From Trichomonas vaginalis G3 (taxonomy: Eukaryota > Parabasalia > Trichomonadida > Trichomonadidae), in contig NC_067203.1 in the NCBI RefSeq assembly GCF_026262505.1, positions 21,123,411 to 21,187,410 on the forward strand: a DNA stretch of 64,000 nucleotides. Reading direction: 5' to 3'. The position numbers and the translations under genes were made by a program. A model generated the notes under the pieces. The model ran no database searches, was not told the origin of the DNA, and was given only the letters and a program-made list of their open reading frames with translations. This document shows positions 49,024-58,358 of the stretch, piece after piece. Within the stretch, counting starts at the first letter, position 1. The number at the start of each line of letters is the position of its first letter.

Positions 49024-49635
49024 ATGACTGACGTTCCTCTTCCTGAATGCCTTCCAAAGCCAGAAGAACCGAAAGCTGCAGAACCACAACAGTCTCCTCA
49101 GCAACCTCAGTTCCAGCAAGTCCCTCCACCAAATTACTACCAATTTCCATCTCAAGGTTACTACCAATTTCCACCTCAAGGTTACTACCCACCACAAGGC
49201 TTCCCGAACTACCCTCCTCAGCCTATGCCTTACTTCCCCAACCCTTGGATGTTCCAGCAAGCTCCACCCCAGCAATTCCAATCTCAATCCAAATCGAAGA
49301 GAGACCAAGAGTTCGAAGAAGGTCTGAACCGTTTACGCAAAGAGTATGCCACAGCCCCTATGGAAGAAGACAGGCTCTCACTCTCTTCCCTCAAATCGAC
49401 CGATTCGACTCGTACCACAGATTCGGTTCGTGACCGTGAAGACTACCTCAAGCAGTCTGAGAGACTCTTCATCCTACAACCATTTACAGTTGGAGCTCTC
49501 AAGAACATGCGCAATTACGAAGGTCAGACACCAGCTGGAGACCGCAAAACAGACGTACTCGCAAGAGCCGTCCAGCTCGTCAAAACAAAGACTGAGATAG
49601 TCGACTTCATTCTTGCAGCTTGCCCATACAAGTAA
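49024..49635 (+). CDS. Pro/Gln/Tyr-rich protein, 203 residues
   Basis: MTDVPLPECLPKPEEPKAAE start, then tandem YYQFPPQG-type repeats (residues 38-62) and Pro/Met/Gln-rich sequence to about 95. A charged helical part follows (DQEFEEGLNRLRKEYATAPM) with a Ser/Thr/Asp stretch. The last 60 residues are folded-looking (ERLFILQPFTVGALKNMRNY). The first half resembles annexin-type or prion-like tails. First ATG after the minisatellite. Function unknown. Confidence 0.55.
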   Translation: MTDVPLPECLPKPEEPKAAEPQQSPQQPQFQQVPPPNYYQFPSQGYYQFPPQGYYPPQGFPNYPPQPMPYFPNPWMFQQAPPQQFQSQSKSKRDQEFEEGLNRLRKEYATAPMEEDRLSLSSLKSTDSTRTTDSVRDREDYLKQSERLFILQPFTVGALKNMRNYEGQTPAGDRKTDVLARAVQLVKTKTEIVDFILAACPYK

Positions 49636-49663
49636 AAAAATAAACAATTACGAGTTAAACTTT

Positions 49664-49864
49664 TTATTCTTTCTTTTCTGAGTTGTTTAGAGCTGGTTTC
49701 TCTTGTAGGAACCTTTCGTACTCTTCCATGGTCATGTAATTGCGAATTTGGTACGCAATTCCAGGTTCGTTGTTTTTGAACCTTACGTATGTAACGCTTC
49801 CATCCTCCTCAGGGAAGTAAGCTGCTAACATCTGACCAAGTTTTCTCGGTGACTCGGAGCTCAT
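49664..49864 (-). CDS. Unknown 66-residue protein
   Basis: MSSESPRKLGQMLAAYFPEE start, acidic and helical, ends NNSEKKE. AAAAAGTGACATTTTT directly precedes the ATG. Frame whole. No family recognised. Confidence 0.45.
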   Translation of the reverse strand: MSSESPRKLGQMLAAYFPEEDGSVTYVRFKNNEPGIAYQIRNYMTMEEYERFLQEKPALNNSEKKE

Positions 49865-49880
49865 AAAAATGTCACTTTTT
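49865..49880 (-). promoter_or_regulatory. Initiator-like motif of the 66-residue gene
   Basis: Minus strand AAAAAGTGACATTTTT abuts the ATG at 49864. Same motif as upstream of the HNH gene in copy 1. Confidence 0.35.
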
Positions 49881-49915
49881 AAACGTTAAGTTTTTAGTCT
49901 TATTTTACCCTTTGT

Positions 49916-50110
49916 TTACCCTTTGTTTACCCTTTGTTTGTCAATGTAGTATTGGAGTGCAATTTCTCCAAATTCTCTGTGTCGGAGTTCTTCAGCATTT
50001 TCCAAGGTGTACCTGGAGAACTCAAAGAAGTTGTCAAGAAGATACTGCCATGCTGCTCTTCTGAGTTCGTCGGTATTTTGGAAGTGTTGCACCTTCGAGT
50101 CTTCGGACAT
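49916..50110 (-). CDS. Unknown 64-residue protein
   Basis: MSEDSKVQHFQNTDELRRAA start, helical and charged. The last codons and the stop lie in a triple 11-bp repeat (TTTACCCTTTG, about 49907-49938), so the C-terminus (QRVNKG) is repeat-made. AAAAAGTGTTATTTTTTC precedes the ATG. No family recognised. Confidence 0.45.
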   Translation of the reverse strand: MSEDSKVQHFQNTDELRRAAWQYLLDNFFEFSRYTLENAEELRHREFGEIALQYYIDKQRVNKG

Positions 50111-50111
50111 G

Positions 50112-50128
50112 AAAAAATAACACTTTTT
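50112..50128 (-). promoter_or_regulatory. Initiator-like motif of the 64-residue gene
   Basis: AAAAAGTGTTATTTTTT on the minus strand, one base before the ATG at 50110. Part of the recurring accessory-gene motif. Confidence 0.3.
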
Positions 50129-50153
50129 CTATTAAACCGTTTTGGCATTTCTC

Positions 50154-50333
50154 ATGAGTGAGTATAGTTCTGCCGAACCATTGGAAGAGAAGAAGTACCC
50201 TTGCTGGCAAAAGACAAAAATAGTTGCCTTAGTTGTCATTGCAATTGTACTCGTAATTGAATTCATTGTACTTCTCTTCACGTACATAAAACTCAGCAAT
50301 GGTATTTGCTTTAAGAAGCTACCATCTTACTAA
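50154..50333 (+). CDS. Small single-span membrane protein, 59 residues
   Basis: MSEYSSAEPLEEKKYPCWQK then a hydrophobic span (IVALVVIAIVLVIEFIVLLF, about residues 23-42) and a short basic/Cys tail. The ATG at 50154 is the first in frame. No signal peptide; probably a tail-in or signal-anchor protein. Second small membrane protein of this element. Function unknown. Confidence 0.5.
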   Translation: MSEYSSAEPLEEKKYPCWQKTKIVALVVIAIVLVIEFIVLLFTYIKLSNGICFKKLPSY

Positions 50334-50661
50334 GACTAAACACTTAGATTTTTCAAGCTTGACTTTTTACAATTTGAATTTTGTCATAAATTTACACCAA
50401 AAATAATGTTTAGGTGAAGAGGTGAGATTTCACCTCTTTTTTCACCTGTTTTTTCACCTCATGAATTTTCATGATTTCATCGTAAATGTTTTGTTGAAAC
50501 TTCATCGTAATGAGCGTAAATGACCCAAAAATAATGTTTAGGTGAAGAGGTGAGATTTCACCTCTTTTTTCACCTGTTTTTTCACCTCATGAATTTTCCC
50601 GAAATAAAAAATAAAGTTAGTTTTATTTTTTATTTTATTTATTTTTGTATAAAAAAATAAA
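50334..50661. repeat. Self-complementary AGGTGAAGAGGTGAGATTTC blocks
   Basis: Two near-identical blocks (about 50411-50465 and 50538-50592) of the form AGGTGAAGAGGTGAGA/TTTCACCTC/TTCACC, each able to form hairpins. Between them is TGATTTCATCGTAAATGTTT, the same unit as in the left terminus of copy 1. No gene. Confidence 0.8.
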
Positions 50662-51177
50662 ATGTCAACAATCGGCACAACAACAGTTCAAACAACTACA
50701 GCACCAAACTCGTTAGTCATGAATCCAACATCTATGTTGGTAGAGATGAAAAACTTCATTCCTTCTTCATATACTTTCGAAACAAAAATCCAGAAGATAA
50801 AGCAGGAATTGTTAACAAGTAATTTAGACTGTACCGCACAGGATGAAACAAATGAACAGTATCTTTATGAAATGCAGGACATTATTGACCGATTGCCTAA
50901 ATGCCTGAAATTCAGCAGCAAAAACTCACTATCCCGAATTTGACGAAATTGAAGTGAAACCAACTGACTCAGTAGAAATAAAGAAGTTCATACGAAAGGT
51001 AAATTATGAATTCCTTGGTTTTCATTGCAACCATAAGGTTATGGACAAAGATTGCGAACATGTTATATAGAACATCTCTGACCTTATACAAACTGAAGAA
51101 TTTAAGACCTACGACAACTTTGTTTCATTAGTTGCAAAATGTGTATGGGAAATAAGAGATAAAGATAGTAGGTAAGG
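50662..51177 (+). pseudogene. Unknown Thr-rich N-terminus protein, broken
   Basis: Starts MSTIGTTTVQTTTAPNSLVM and continues as a helical, acidic protein of about 170 residues. The leader is TTTTTGTATAAAAAAATAAAATG. No family recognised. Broken. Confidence 0.4.
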
Positions 51178-51279
51178 TATGGAATGAACAGATAAAGACC
51201 CGCTATGTTTGAGATGAAGAGAGCAATTGACGCCTTGGGTTGTTTTAGCAGGTAAGGTTTTCAGAATATAAACGCAAAA

Positions 51280-51603
51280 ATGAACCCGCAATGTTCAAAA
51301 TGTAAAGCGGCAATTAGGAAATATAACTACTCCGTCAAAGAGATAGAACGTATGCGAAACGACTATGCAGACTTAAAGAAAGAAGCAGAAAAACCAGCAG
51401 AAAATAAAATGGATATGTTAGCATTTCTGAACAAAAAACTATCCAACAGCAGAAGATTTCCTATTATCTGACGTCAAAGAAGAAGTATAAAGAAAACTTT
51501 CGGTATCGTTAAAACATTCGATGTACTGACAGAAGAAATAGAAGCTACAAAACTGTTTAGGATTTCAAATATACATCGTACAATTCATGTAAAACGCTTA
51601 TAA
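51280..51603 (+). pseudogene. Small CxxC-motif protein, broken
   Basis: MNPQCSKCKAAIRKYNYSVK start with a CSKC pair that could be half a zinc ribbon, followed by a Lys/Glu coiled coil. Broken, and no family recognised. Confidence 0.35.
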
Positions 51604-51909
51604 AATAACAGGTGAGAAAGAGGTGAAAAAAACAGGTGAAATCTCACCTCTTCACCTAAACATTATTTTTTGCTGAATTCACAACAAAATTCTGAGTAAA
51701 ATAATTTTTAGGGCATGTGTCAACCGTTGAGTTTTCACAAAATTAAAAAAAATAACTGGGGTGAAAAAAATTAGGTGAAAAAAGAGGTGAAATCTCACCT
51801 CTTCACCTAAAATATATTTTTATTGAATTCAGCAACAAAAACAGTGAAATTTCTCTAGACTGACTTCTTTCGGGGTCGCCAAAACTCTTTATTTTTCAAG
51901 CTTGACTTT
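51604..51909. repeat. Inverted version of the GGTGAAATCTCACCTCTTCA blocks
   Basis: Two blocks (about 51608-51665 and 51758-51815) in the opposite sense to those at 50334-50661, so the two sets flank the genes at 50662-51603 as inverted repeats about 1 kb apart. No gene. Confidence 0.75.
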
Positions 51910-52774
51910 TTACAATTTGAACTTGTTTGCGTAGATGTGAATTCTGAAAGAAGTATGAGGGTCTTGTATGACTTTATACTTCTCCCATAGTTCATGTCTG
52001 TCAAACTTACCTGCCATGGACTCTTTCATAAGTTCCATGAAATCGTCTTCGGACAATCCAGGGAAAAGTATTATGTCAGTCAGTATTTCTCTTTACATCC
52101 TTACTTAAACTCTTTGCTGTCTGTACACATATTACGACTGAGATTGTTAAAGTGTCTGAGCTTCTTAAGAATTCGACACATGTCTTGTTCTCTGTTCTTT
52201 AACAAAGGATGAGAAGCAAAGTCATTCTAAAATAAGAAGACATCTATGAGGGTATGTCTTCCAATCGTAAGATTGCAATTTCTTCGAAATGTATTTATCT
52301 CTTTCTGTTTGTTTCTGAAGTGTTTTCTTCTCTAATATTCTCTGCATTTCCTCATTTGGATCTTTTAACTTAGAATTTATATACTCATTTATAGCATTAT
52401 ACTTCAAAACTCTTCTTTGGTACTTCTTTATCCAATCTAACAACTCAGTATCCTTTATACATACTAACTTAGACTTCTTTATAATATCTTTGAACGAATT
52501 GACGGTTTGGTCAAATTGACCAGAAGTACTACAAATGACTACTAACTCATAGAATGGGTTCTTCTCATCTAGTTCTTTGTTGTTGTGCAGCCATTTTAAG
52601 ATAAGTGAAAGTCTTACCCGACCCAGGTGGTGCAATTAGACCTGTTATACCATTCTGAGCAAATAAGAACTTGTCATGTATGGGTTTTATCTGAGAGCAT
52701 TTTCCAACTTCCTCTTGTTCTTATTTAAACATTCTCAAATTTTTTGTCAATGTCAGCAAACTTTTTTCTAACAT
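51910..52774 (-). pseudogene. Packaging ATPase (A32/FtsK-HerA type), broken
   Basis: About 285 codons on the minus strand. GLIAPPGSGKT is a Walker A motif and LLILDDFASHPLL, further on, a Walker B. The middle (ELVVICSTSGQFDQTV) is typical of A32-like genome-packaging ATPases. It would pump the element DNA into capsids. Broken, with several breaks. Its equivalent in copy 1 would fall at the assembly gap. Confidence 0.72.
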
Positions 52775-52812
52775 ATTTTTAGAAAAATTTAAAATTTTTA
52801 TCTTTTAGAAAA

Positions 52813-53266
52813 ATGTCTAGCGATTTCGCCATCTATATTCGAGATAAACTTTTCGACAGCAAAACATCTGTCGACCATATAAAATCTTACATAGTGTAAA
52901 CAAGAAAGGTGAATTTGTTCTAAAGTTCTGTTTCTGGAATATGACAAGAACCATAAAACATTAAGCAGAGCAGTCTTAAAATTTGTCAATGACAGACTTG
53001 TTGACAGAGATGACGCCGATTGGAAAGATGAAGTCCAACAAAAGTTCTTAGAATGCAAAGAAGACACATGCGCTGTTCTTGAAGATGAAATAGAAAACAG
53101 AATAGATGAGCTATTAAAGGACAAAGAACTTTTACAAAAATATGGTTCTGAGAAGTTTGACATAACTCCACCAGAAAAGAAGAAGAGAGAAAAGAAAGAA
53201 AAGAAAGTAGAAGAAGAGAAGAAAGAACCTGAACCAGAGCCAGAGAAGAAGAAATTTGACATGTAA
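52813..53266 (+). pseudogene. Unknown Lys/Glu-tailed protein, broken
   Basis: MSSDFAIYIRDKLFDSKTSV start, a helical acidic middle and a highly charged tail (KKKREKKEKKVEEEKK, then PEPEPEKKKFDM). Convergent with the next gene, 16 bases apart. No family recognised. Broken. Confidence 0.45.
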
Positions 53267-53282
53267 AAATAAAATTTTATTT

Positions 53283-53672
53283 TTAGAACATTTCTGGGTC
53301 AATGTCAATGTTCTCTTCCTCTTTAGGAGCAAACACTGGCTTAGACTCTAAAATCTTTTTACCCAACTTACCTTGAACTTCAACTATCTTAGACTCATAA
53401 TATTCATAGTCGTCTGTCTTCTTTGGTTCATAAGGTATAACAAGTTTGTATGCTTTACCTTCTTCGAGTTTTGAGAACTTTCTGTCAAAATTTTCTTTGA
53501 CTGTCAACATACCGTCAATGTATAAGTCTTCAAAAGTTGCACCACTTTTTCTAACAACAGCAAACTTAACTGGTGCAATGTTCCAAATTTTGTCAAATGT
53601 AGACTTTTCAAAATTGTAGAAGTAAACATTCAAATATGCGAATGGAGCTAACTTATTTTGACTTCTGTCATG
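53283..53672 (-). pseudogene. Unknown beta-rich protein, broken
   Basis: About 125 residues starting MTEVKIS. The visible part (PVKFAVVRKSGATFEDLYID, KAYKLVIPYEPKK) is beta-prone and the tail is acidic (EENIDIDPEMF). An OB-like single-strand DNA-binding protein would fit size, acidic tail and position beside the helicase, but this is inference. Broken. Confidence 0.4.
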
Positions 53673-53736
53673 TACTTATTTACTGAGATGAATTTCGTCA
53701 TCTTTTCTATCGGATAAAAAAATATTTTTTTAAAAT

Positions 53737-54970
53737 TTACTCAGAAAAATTTTTCTTTGTATATACACCATTCTGAACATCTAAAAGACTTTTGACATTT
53801 GCCAAGAATGTTCGTTTAGAAGCTGTCATATAACCATATTCTTGACAATATTGTTTATACGAATCGTACAATGACCTTTATCTAATGACACAAAGTCAGT
53901 TTCATCTATGAACAGTTCATATACACTCTTGTTTGCTTCTAACAATGTTTGTCTCTCTTCGGTATGTGGAATTTGTCTTTGGATTGAACTTAGAAATATC
54001 TAATGTCATGAAATATGAGAACAAGTGGTTGTAAAAGTCAGATGTCAAAGTTTCTGCTAAGTCGTCAAAATATTCTGTATCTTGCATATGAGCTTCTGAC
54101 GTTCTGACAACTACATTATCTTCTGTCAGAACTTTCTAACTTCATCGGAACAGCATTGTTTTGAAACCATAATGAAGTTTGCAACATTTTCACAAACTCT
54201 TTGGTCTTTATATTTTCTTTCAACAACTCCAACTTTGTCTGTTATAAGACTCTTCAAGCATCTGAGTTCAAAATTTTGTTGTATCTATACTTTGAAGTTC
54301 ATTGCAAACTATAAGTTTCATATTCTCAATTGAAGAGTTAAATTTACCGCAGATGTTTTCTAAGTTTGTCATATTCGGATTCGAATAACCTTCTAACAGT
54401 TTGCACAAAATATCTGTAAAGAAAGTATTCTTACCTGTTCCTTGTTTTCCAATTATAATGAGAGCAGTTTCATTTTTAGCACTTGGATGTTGTAAGATGT
54501 TTGCAAACCAACATAAGATATACTCATAAACCTTTTCGTTTCCATTGCATATAATTTCTTTGACATGGTCTAACCAAGCTTCTATAATATTTTCTTTCCA
54601 TTCTACTTGTTCATATTTATATCCAGTGAAGATAGAATAGAAGTTTGGAGAAGGTGTATAGAACTTTATACCTCGAACTGAAAAATCTTCTAACTTTGAC
54701 AATAAGATATCCCAAGCATCTAACATCTTCATGCCGACTTGTACAACTTTTATTTTCTTAAGTTTCTGTCTACATTCTTGTTCTGAAACTATTGTCGCTT
54801 AGGTTTGTTAAAGACTACATCCCATTCTTTCATGACATAACATTCTGGGGCAGAGTCGACATAAATGACTAAACGTTTCAAATTCTCGACTGCTTTGTAT
54901 AGTCTCTAAATGGACACATATTTCTGAATGCTTGGAAGTCATAAAAATCTGAAACATCTATTCTGTACAT
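53737..54970 (-). pseudogene. D5-like / superfamily 3 helicase (copy 2), broken
   Basis: About 410 codons, starting MYRIDVSDFY. The segment ALIIIGKQGTGKNTFFTDIL is a clear P-loop. IVCNELQSID, about 45 residues later, fits Walker B. WFANILQHPSAKNE just before the P-loop is typical of the D5/DUF5906 AAA+ class. It would unwind element DNA for the polymerase. Superfamily 3 helicases are known in virophages and Polinton-like viruses, and less so in classical animal Polintons. Broken. Confidence 0.72.
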
Positions 54971-55002
54971 TTTTATAAAAAATAAAAAAAATATATATTT
55001 TT

Positions 55003-55801
55003 TTATTCTTGACTTTGTTGTTCCATTTGTGCATTTGTTGTTCTTGAGCTATTTGTTGTTGAAGTTGTTCTTGTAATACAATACTTTCACCAGTTGCATC
55101 TTCCAATTCGAAACTTTTCTGCCGTCATTGACAAATACATAGGACATAAAAGTTTACAGGAACAAAGTTTGCGTCAACTAATGTCAACGTTATACTTGCC
55201 AAAGTGTTTGAGTTCACTAAGGTTGAAAATTCTGCATTCGAATGAACAATAGGCAAACCAGCAGAGAAAGTATTGTTTATACGCATAAGTATCTTTTGGT
55301 CATAATAGTTTCTGTCGACATTCGATATAACACTTTGAACCTAAGTTTGAAACAATATATAAGATTGGTGTGCTTAATGTCAATGGAATAGACATTCTTG
55401 TATGACACCTTTTCCTGTTATAGGAAACTGTTGGTAGTAAAAACCAGATATAAGTTTTGTATTATAGCTCATATCGTTTATACTAAACTCAGTCGGACAT
55501 CCAAACATAATGAAACCTGCTCTAGTTGCAGCACATGTTACATCCGTCCTTAAAGTATTAAATAAGTCAACAAAACCTGTTGGTGGTATATCTGAATAAG
55601 TATCTTCAAAGGAGTATTTTTTACCATTCACAACAATAAAGTCTTCTGGTGTCAAAAGAGCAAAACAGGCTTTAGTCGTCATTTGTGTTTAAAGTTAGTT
55701 TACAATACCGTCCTTGAGGACTTTGTAAGTTTGTTGTTATAGAATTATAATGACTCAGGGTTTTTAGTCGTAATAGTATAAACCATTATGTCTTCTGCCA
55801 T
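55003..55801 (-). pseudogene. Probable minor capsid (penton-like) protein (copy 2), broken
   Basis: About 265 codons from MAEDIMVYTITTKN. Beta-rich with a Gln-rich C-terminus. Size and position between the helicase and the major capsid region fit the Polinton minor capsid protein; a structure comparison would settle it. Broken. Confidence 0.5.
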
Positions 55802-55805
55802 TTAC

Positions 55806-56387
55806 TTAGCAAATAAATTTTAATGAAATGTTGTGGTCGTCAAATATTTTTATAACGTCTGGGAAACTATATTTTAAGTTCAACGTTTCACCTCCTTTCA
55901 TAACGTATATCTTGTCAATGACATTATATGAAACACCACAGCAAGCAATGTCAGGTTCTATTTCTTTGATGTTTATATCGTCTGCCTCTGTCAAAAGTTT
56001 CAATAGTTCTTTCAAAACTTCATGAGGTGCGATGACATATGAGTTCACTTTTACAGGGTTGTGTTCGACCAAGTTTAACATTATACTTAAAGCTTGACAA
56101 ATCTTCTCCTGAGTTTGAAGTTTGTCTTTCAGTTGTTGGTAGTCGTTTCGAATATCTGCAACAGAATTAAGTCTCTGCTAACTTCAGGGTATGTTGGTTG
56201 TTCTTTACAGGAACAATTGCTATACCATCTTCGTCTCTTCGTATGGTTTCCCCACTTCAACATCTCTGTCTTTGACATTGACAACAACACTTTGACTGTT
56301 TGTTTGAGTTGGTGAATTTAACTTCACATCTGCCACCGCCATTAAACCTTTTGAAACACTCACGCTTCTATTTTTCGGAAATGACAT
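55806..56387 (-). pseudogene. Unknown Polinton protein of about 190 residues (copy 2)
   Basis: Counterpart of 6429-7009, starting MSFPKNRS, ending KFIC. Divergent from the gene at 56406 with 18 bases between starts. No family recognised. Broken. Confidence 0.5.
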
Positions 56388-56405
56388 TTTACTTAGAATA
56401 AAAAG

Positions 56406-56918
56406 ATGGACGTATTCGAGTATCTCTTCGAATTGAAGCAGAACAAAGTTTACACACACAAACAATACAAATACATTGACAGAATAGTTCTTTATACAAA
56501 CAATGGAAAATGTTATAGAATAGCAATATTTGCTGAACCAAAATATTTTCATAAAGCAAAGAAAGTTGGTATAACTGAAATGGTGAAAGTTCTTGAAGCA
56601 GACAAAAATATAACTTCAAAACTTACAGATATTTCTAAAGGTAAGTTTATCTTACAAATATTATGTCAAACTGGCGTACTGTCAATATTTGACGGAGAGA
56701 AGTCAGTTCAAGAACAACTTACTGACCTGCTGCCAAAATCTGCTCGATGGAAGCTGTCGTTATGCCAATCTGAGGAGCCCCAGCAGGTTCATCGAACGAA
56801 TCTTCAAAAGAGCATCTTCCGTGAAAAGTGCTATTGGTTTTGTAAACTTCTTTGCTCTCAGTTCATCTGGACCGTCTCTGTCACCAGTATATTGTATTTG
56901 TACAGTACCAACAGTTGA
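56406..56918 (+). CDS. Small unknown Polinton protein convergent with the capsid gene
   Basis: MDVFEYLFELKQNKVYTHKQ start; about the first 125 residues look like a folded, charged protein (YIDRIVLYTNNGKCYRIAIF, KVLEADKNITSKLTDISKGK). The remaining codons overlap the major capsid gene on the other strand, so the true C-terminus is uncertain. No family recognised. Confidence 0.45.
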   Translation: MDVFEYLFELKQNKVYTHKQYKYIDRIVLYTNNGKCYRIAIFAEPKYFHKAKKVGITEMVKVLEADKNITSKLTDISKGKFILQILCQTGVLSIFDGEKSVQEQLTDLLPKSARWKLSLCQSEEPQQVHRTNLQKSIFREKCYWFCKLLCSQFIWTVSVTSILYLYSTNS

Positions 56919-58325
56919 AATACCACCCATAAAGTCTTCTGAGTCAGCAAATGGAATGCCAAGCCAAAAGTTTGAACGGTCTCCATTTGTATATTGAGTT
57001 TTTTGACCTCCTGTATGAGTCCATACTTTCACATATGGCATAATAGAACTTTGCATTTCAGGGTTTATGGTTGTTTGTGAAGTTGTTGTTAAAGTTCATA
57101 GCATCTAATGTCAAGTTGTATGACCTCATATCCTCAACTGTAGAATATTCTTCTCTTGGATAATATTTGCCATCTATGTTTATATGATATTTAATACCGG
57201 GGTTGTAGAAACAAGAATAGTCATTTATAGTTCGTCTGAACAGTACAAACATAGTATCTGCATGTTTCATTGCAGTTGTTTAAAGCAATATCTGTTCTTG
57301 CACCTGGGTCAGCACTTTTGGTTTCCAACTTCACCTGCAAAGTCTTTGACAGATATTTGGTGTATAGGGAACATAAGTGGAACTGCAATATATTTGGCAG
57401 CTAAAGCATTTGAAATATCTGGGTCCAACATATAGACTGCAAGTCTGCTTTCTATTCTCTTGCATTCAAATTTTTCGCATGTGAACTTAACTGGGTCCCA
57501 AGCAGTTCCAGCAGCATTGAAATAATAGTTTACTTCATTGTTGAAGTTTGAGAAACCAAAGTCTAAGTCAACTTTGTCTTTGCAAAAGTCACAGAACTTG
57601 GCTCCACCAGTTCCAGCTACAGTAATGCTGAATGGGTCTTGTGTTGGTGCAATGACTAAGTTATTTTTGCTTGGAGTAAGTTCAATAGAAATTTTTCCTG
57701 CCCAGTTTGGCAAGTATCTTAAAAACCTGAAGATGAGGAAAGATGACAAAGGAACTCTAAGTTTCAGTTTTACTTTAGTGGCAGCAGTTCCATCTGAACC
57801 AGAAAGGTTAACATAAACTCCTGGAACGTTAGGGTCAAGTCTTCTTATTTTCTCAATATTTGCATACTGGTCTGTTTGTTCTCTAGCTTGTGGTTGTACT
57901 GAGTTTCTCAAAGCGAACCATTCATAGTTTGCCCATGTTACTGTTTGAACTAAGTCAGAGTTAGAATATATCTTATATCCCATGAAAACTTCTGGAGCAT
58001 ATTGGTATCCGACATAGAAAATTCCATTGCAACCTTTCTTGTCAGACAACTTGGCAGAAGGTTTTATTTCAATGTCTTGTTCCACGTATAAGAATGAGTT
58101 GTCAATAGAAATAATATGAAACCTGTCGCAAGCAATATCTACTGTTGTTGAAGAGCCTTCTCCAAACTCACCTACGTTTCCATAAGAAACAGCAGTTGTA
58201 TATTCGTAAGTTCCAGGAACTATTTCTGACCTTCTAATGGCATTGTCGCATTCGTTATACCATTCGGAAACATTTCCGTTCATGGCATCCAAAACTGTTG
58301 GCGTTATATTCTGAGCGGCGTACAT
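56719..58325 (-). pseudogene. Polinton major capsid protein (copy 2), broken
   Basis: About 535 codons from MYAAQNITPTVLDAMNG. The first 330 or so residues are open. Strand-rich segments such as LKLRVPLSSFLIFRFL, NWAGKISIELTPSKNN and KYIAVPLMFPIHQISVKD fit the double jelly-roll fold of Polinton capsid proteins. Broken, with a few breaks. Confidence 0.75.
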
Positions 58326-58358
58326 TTCATATGGGTAAAAAATATAGAATAGTTGGAT

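Larger units (their letters stand above)
46440..50340. other. Accessory gene cassette, GC-richer than the rest of the element
   Basis: Ten small genes on both strands with C/G-rich third codon positions, unlike the A/T-rich Polinton core on either side. It has no counterpart in the visible part of copy 1. It includes the HNH protein at 47046-47744. Several starts carry CATTTTTT initiator-like motifs. Probably a later acquisition by the element. Confidence 0.6.

Noticed and set aside
48745-49308. 187-codon minus-strand frame across the minisatellite
   Set aside because: It lies in repeat DNA and opposite the YYQFPPQG gene; Arg/Trp/Leu-rich shadow composition.
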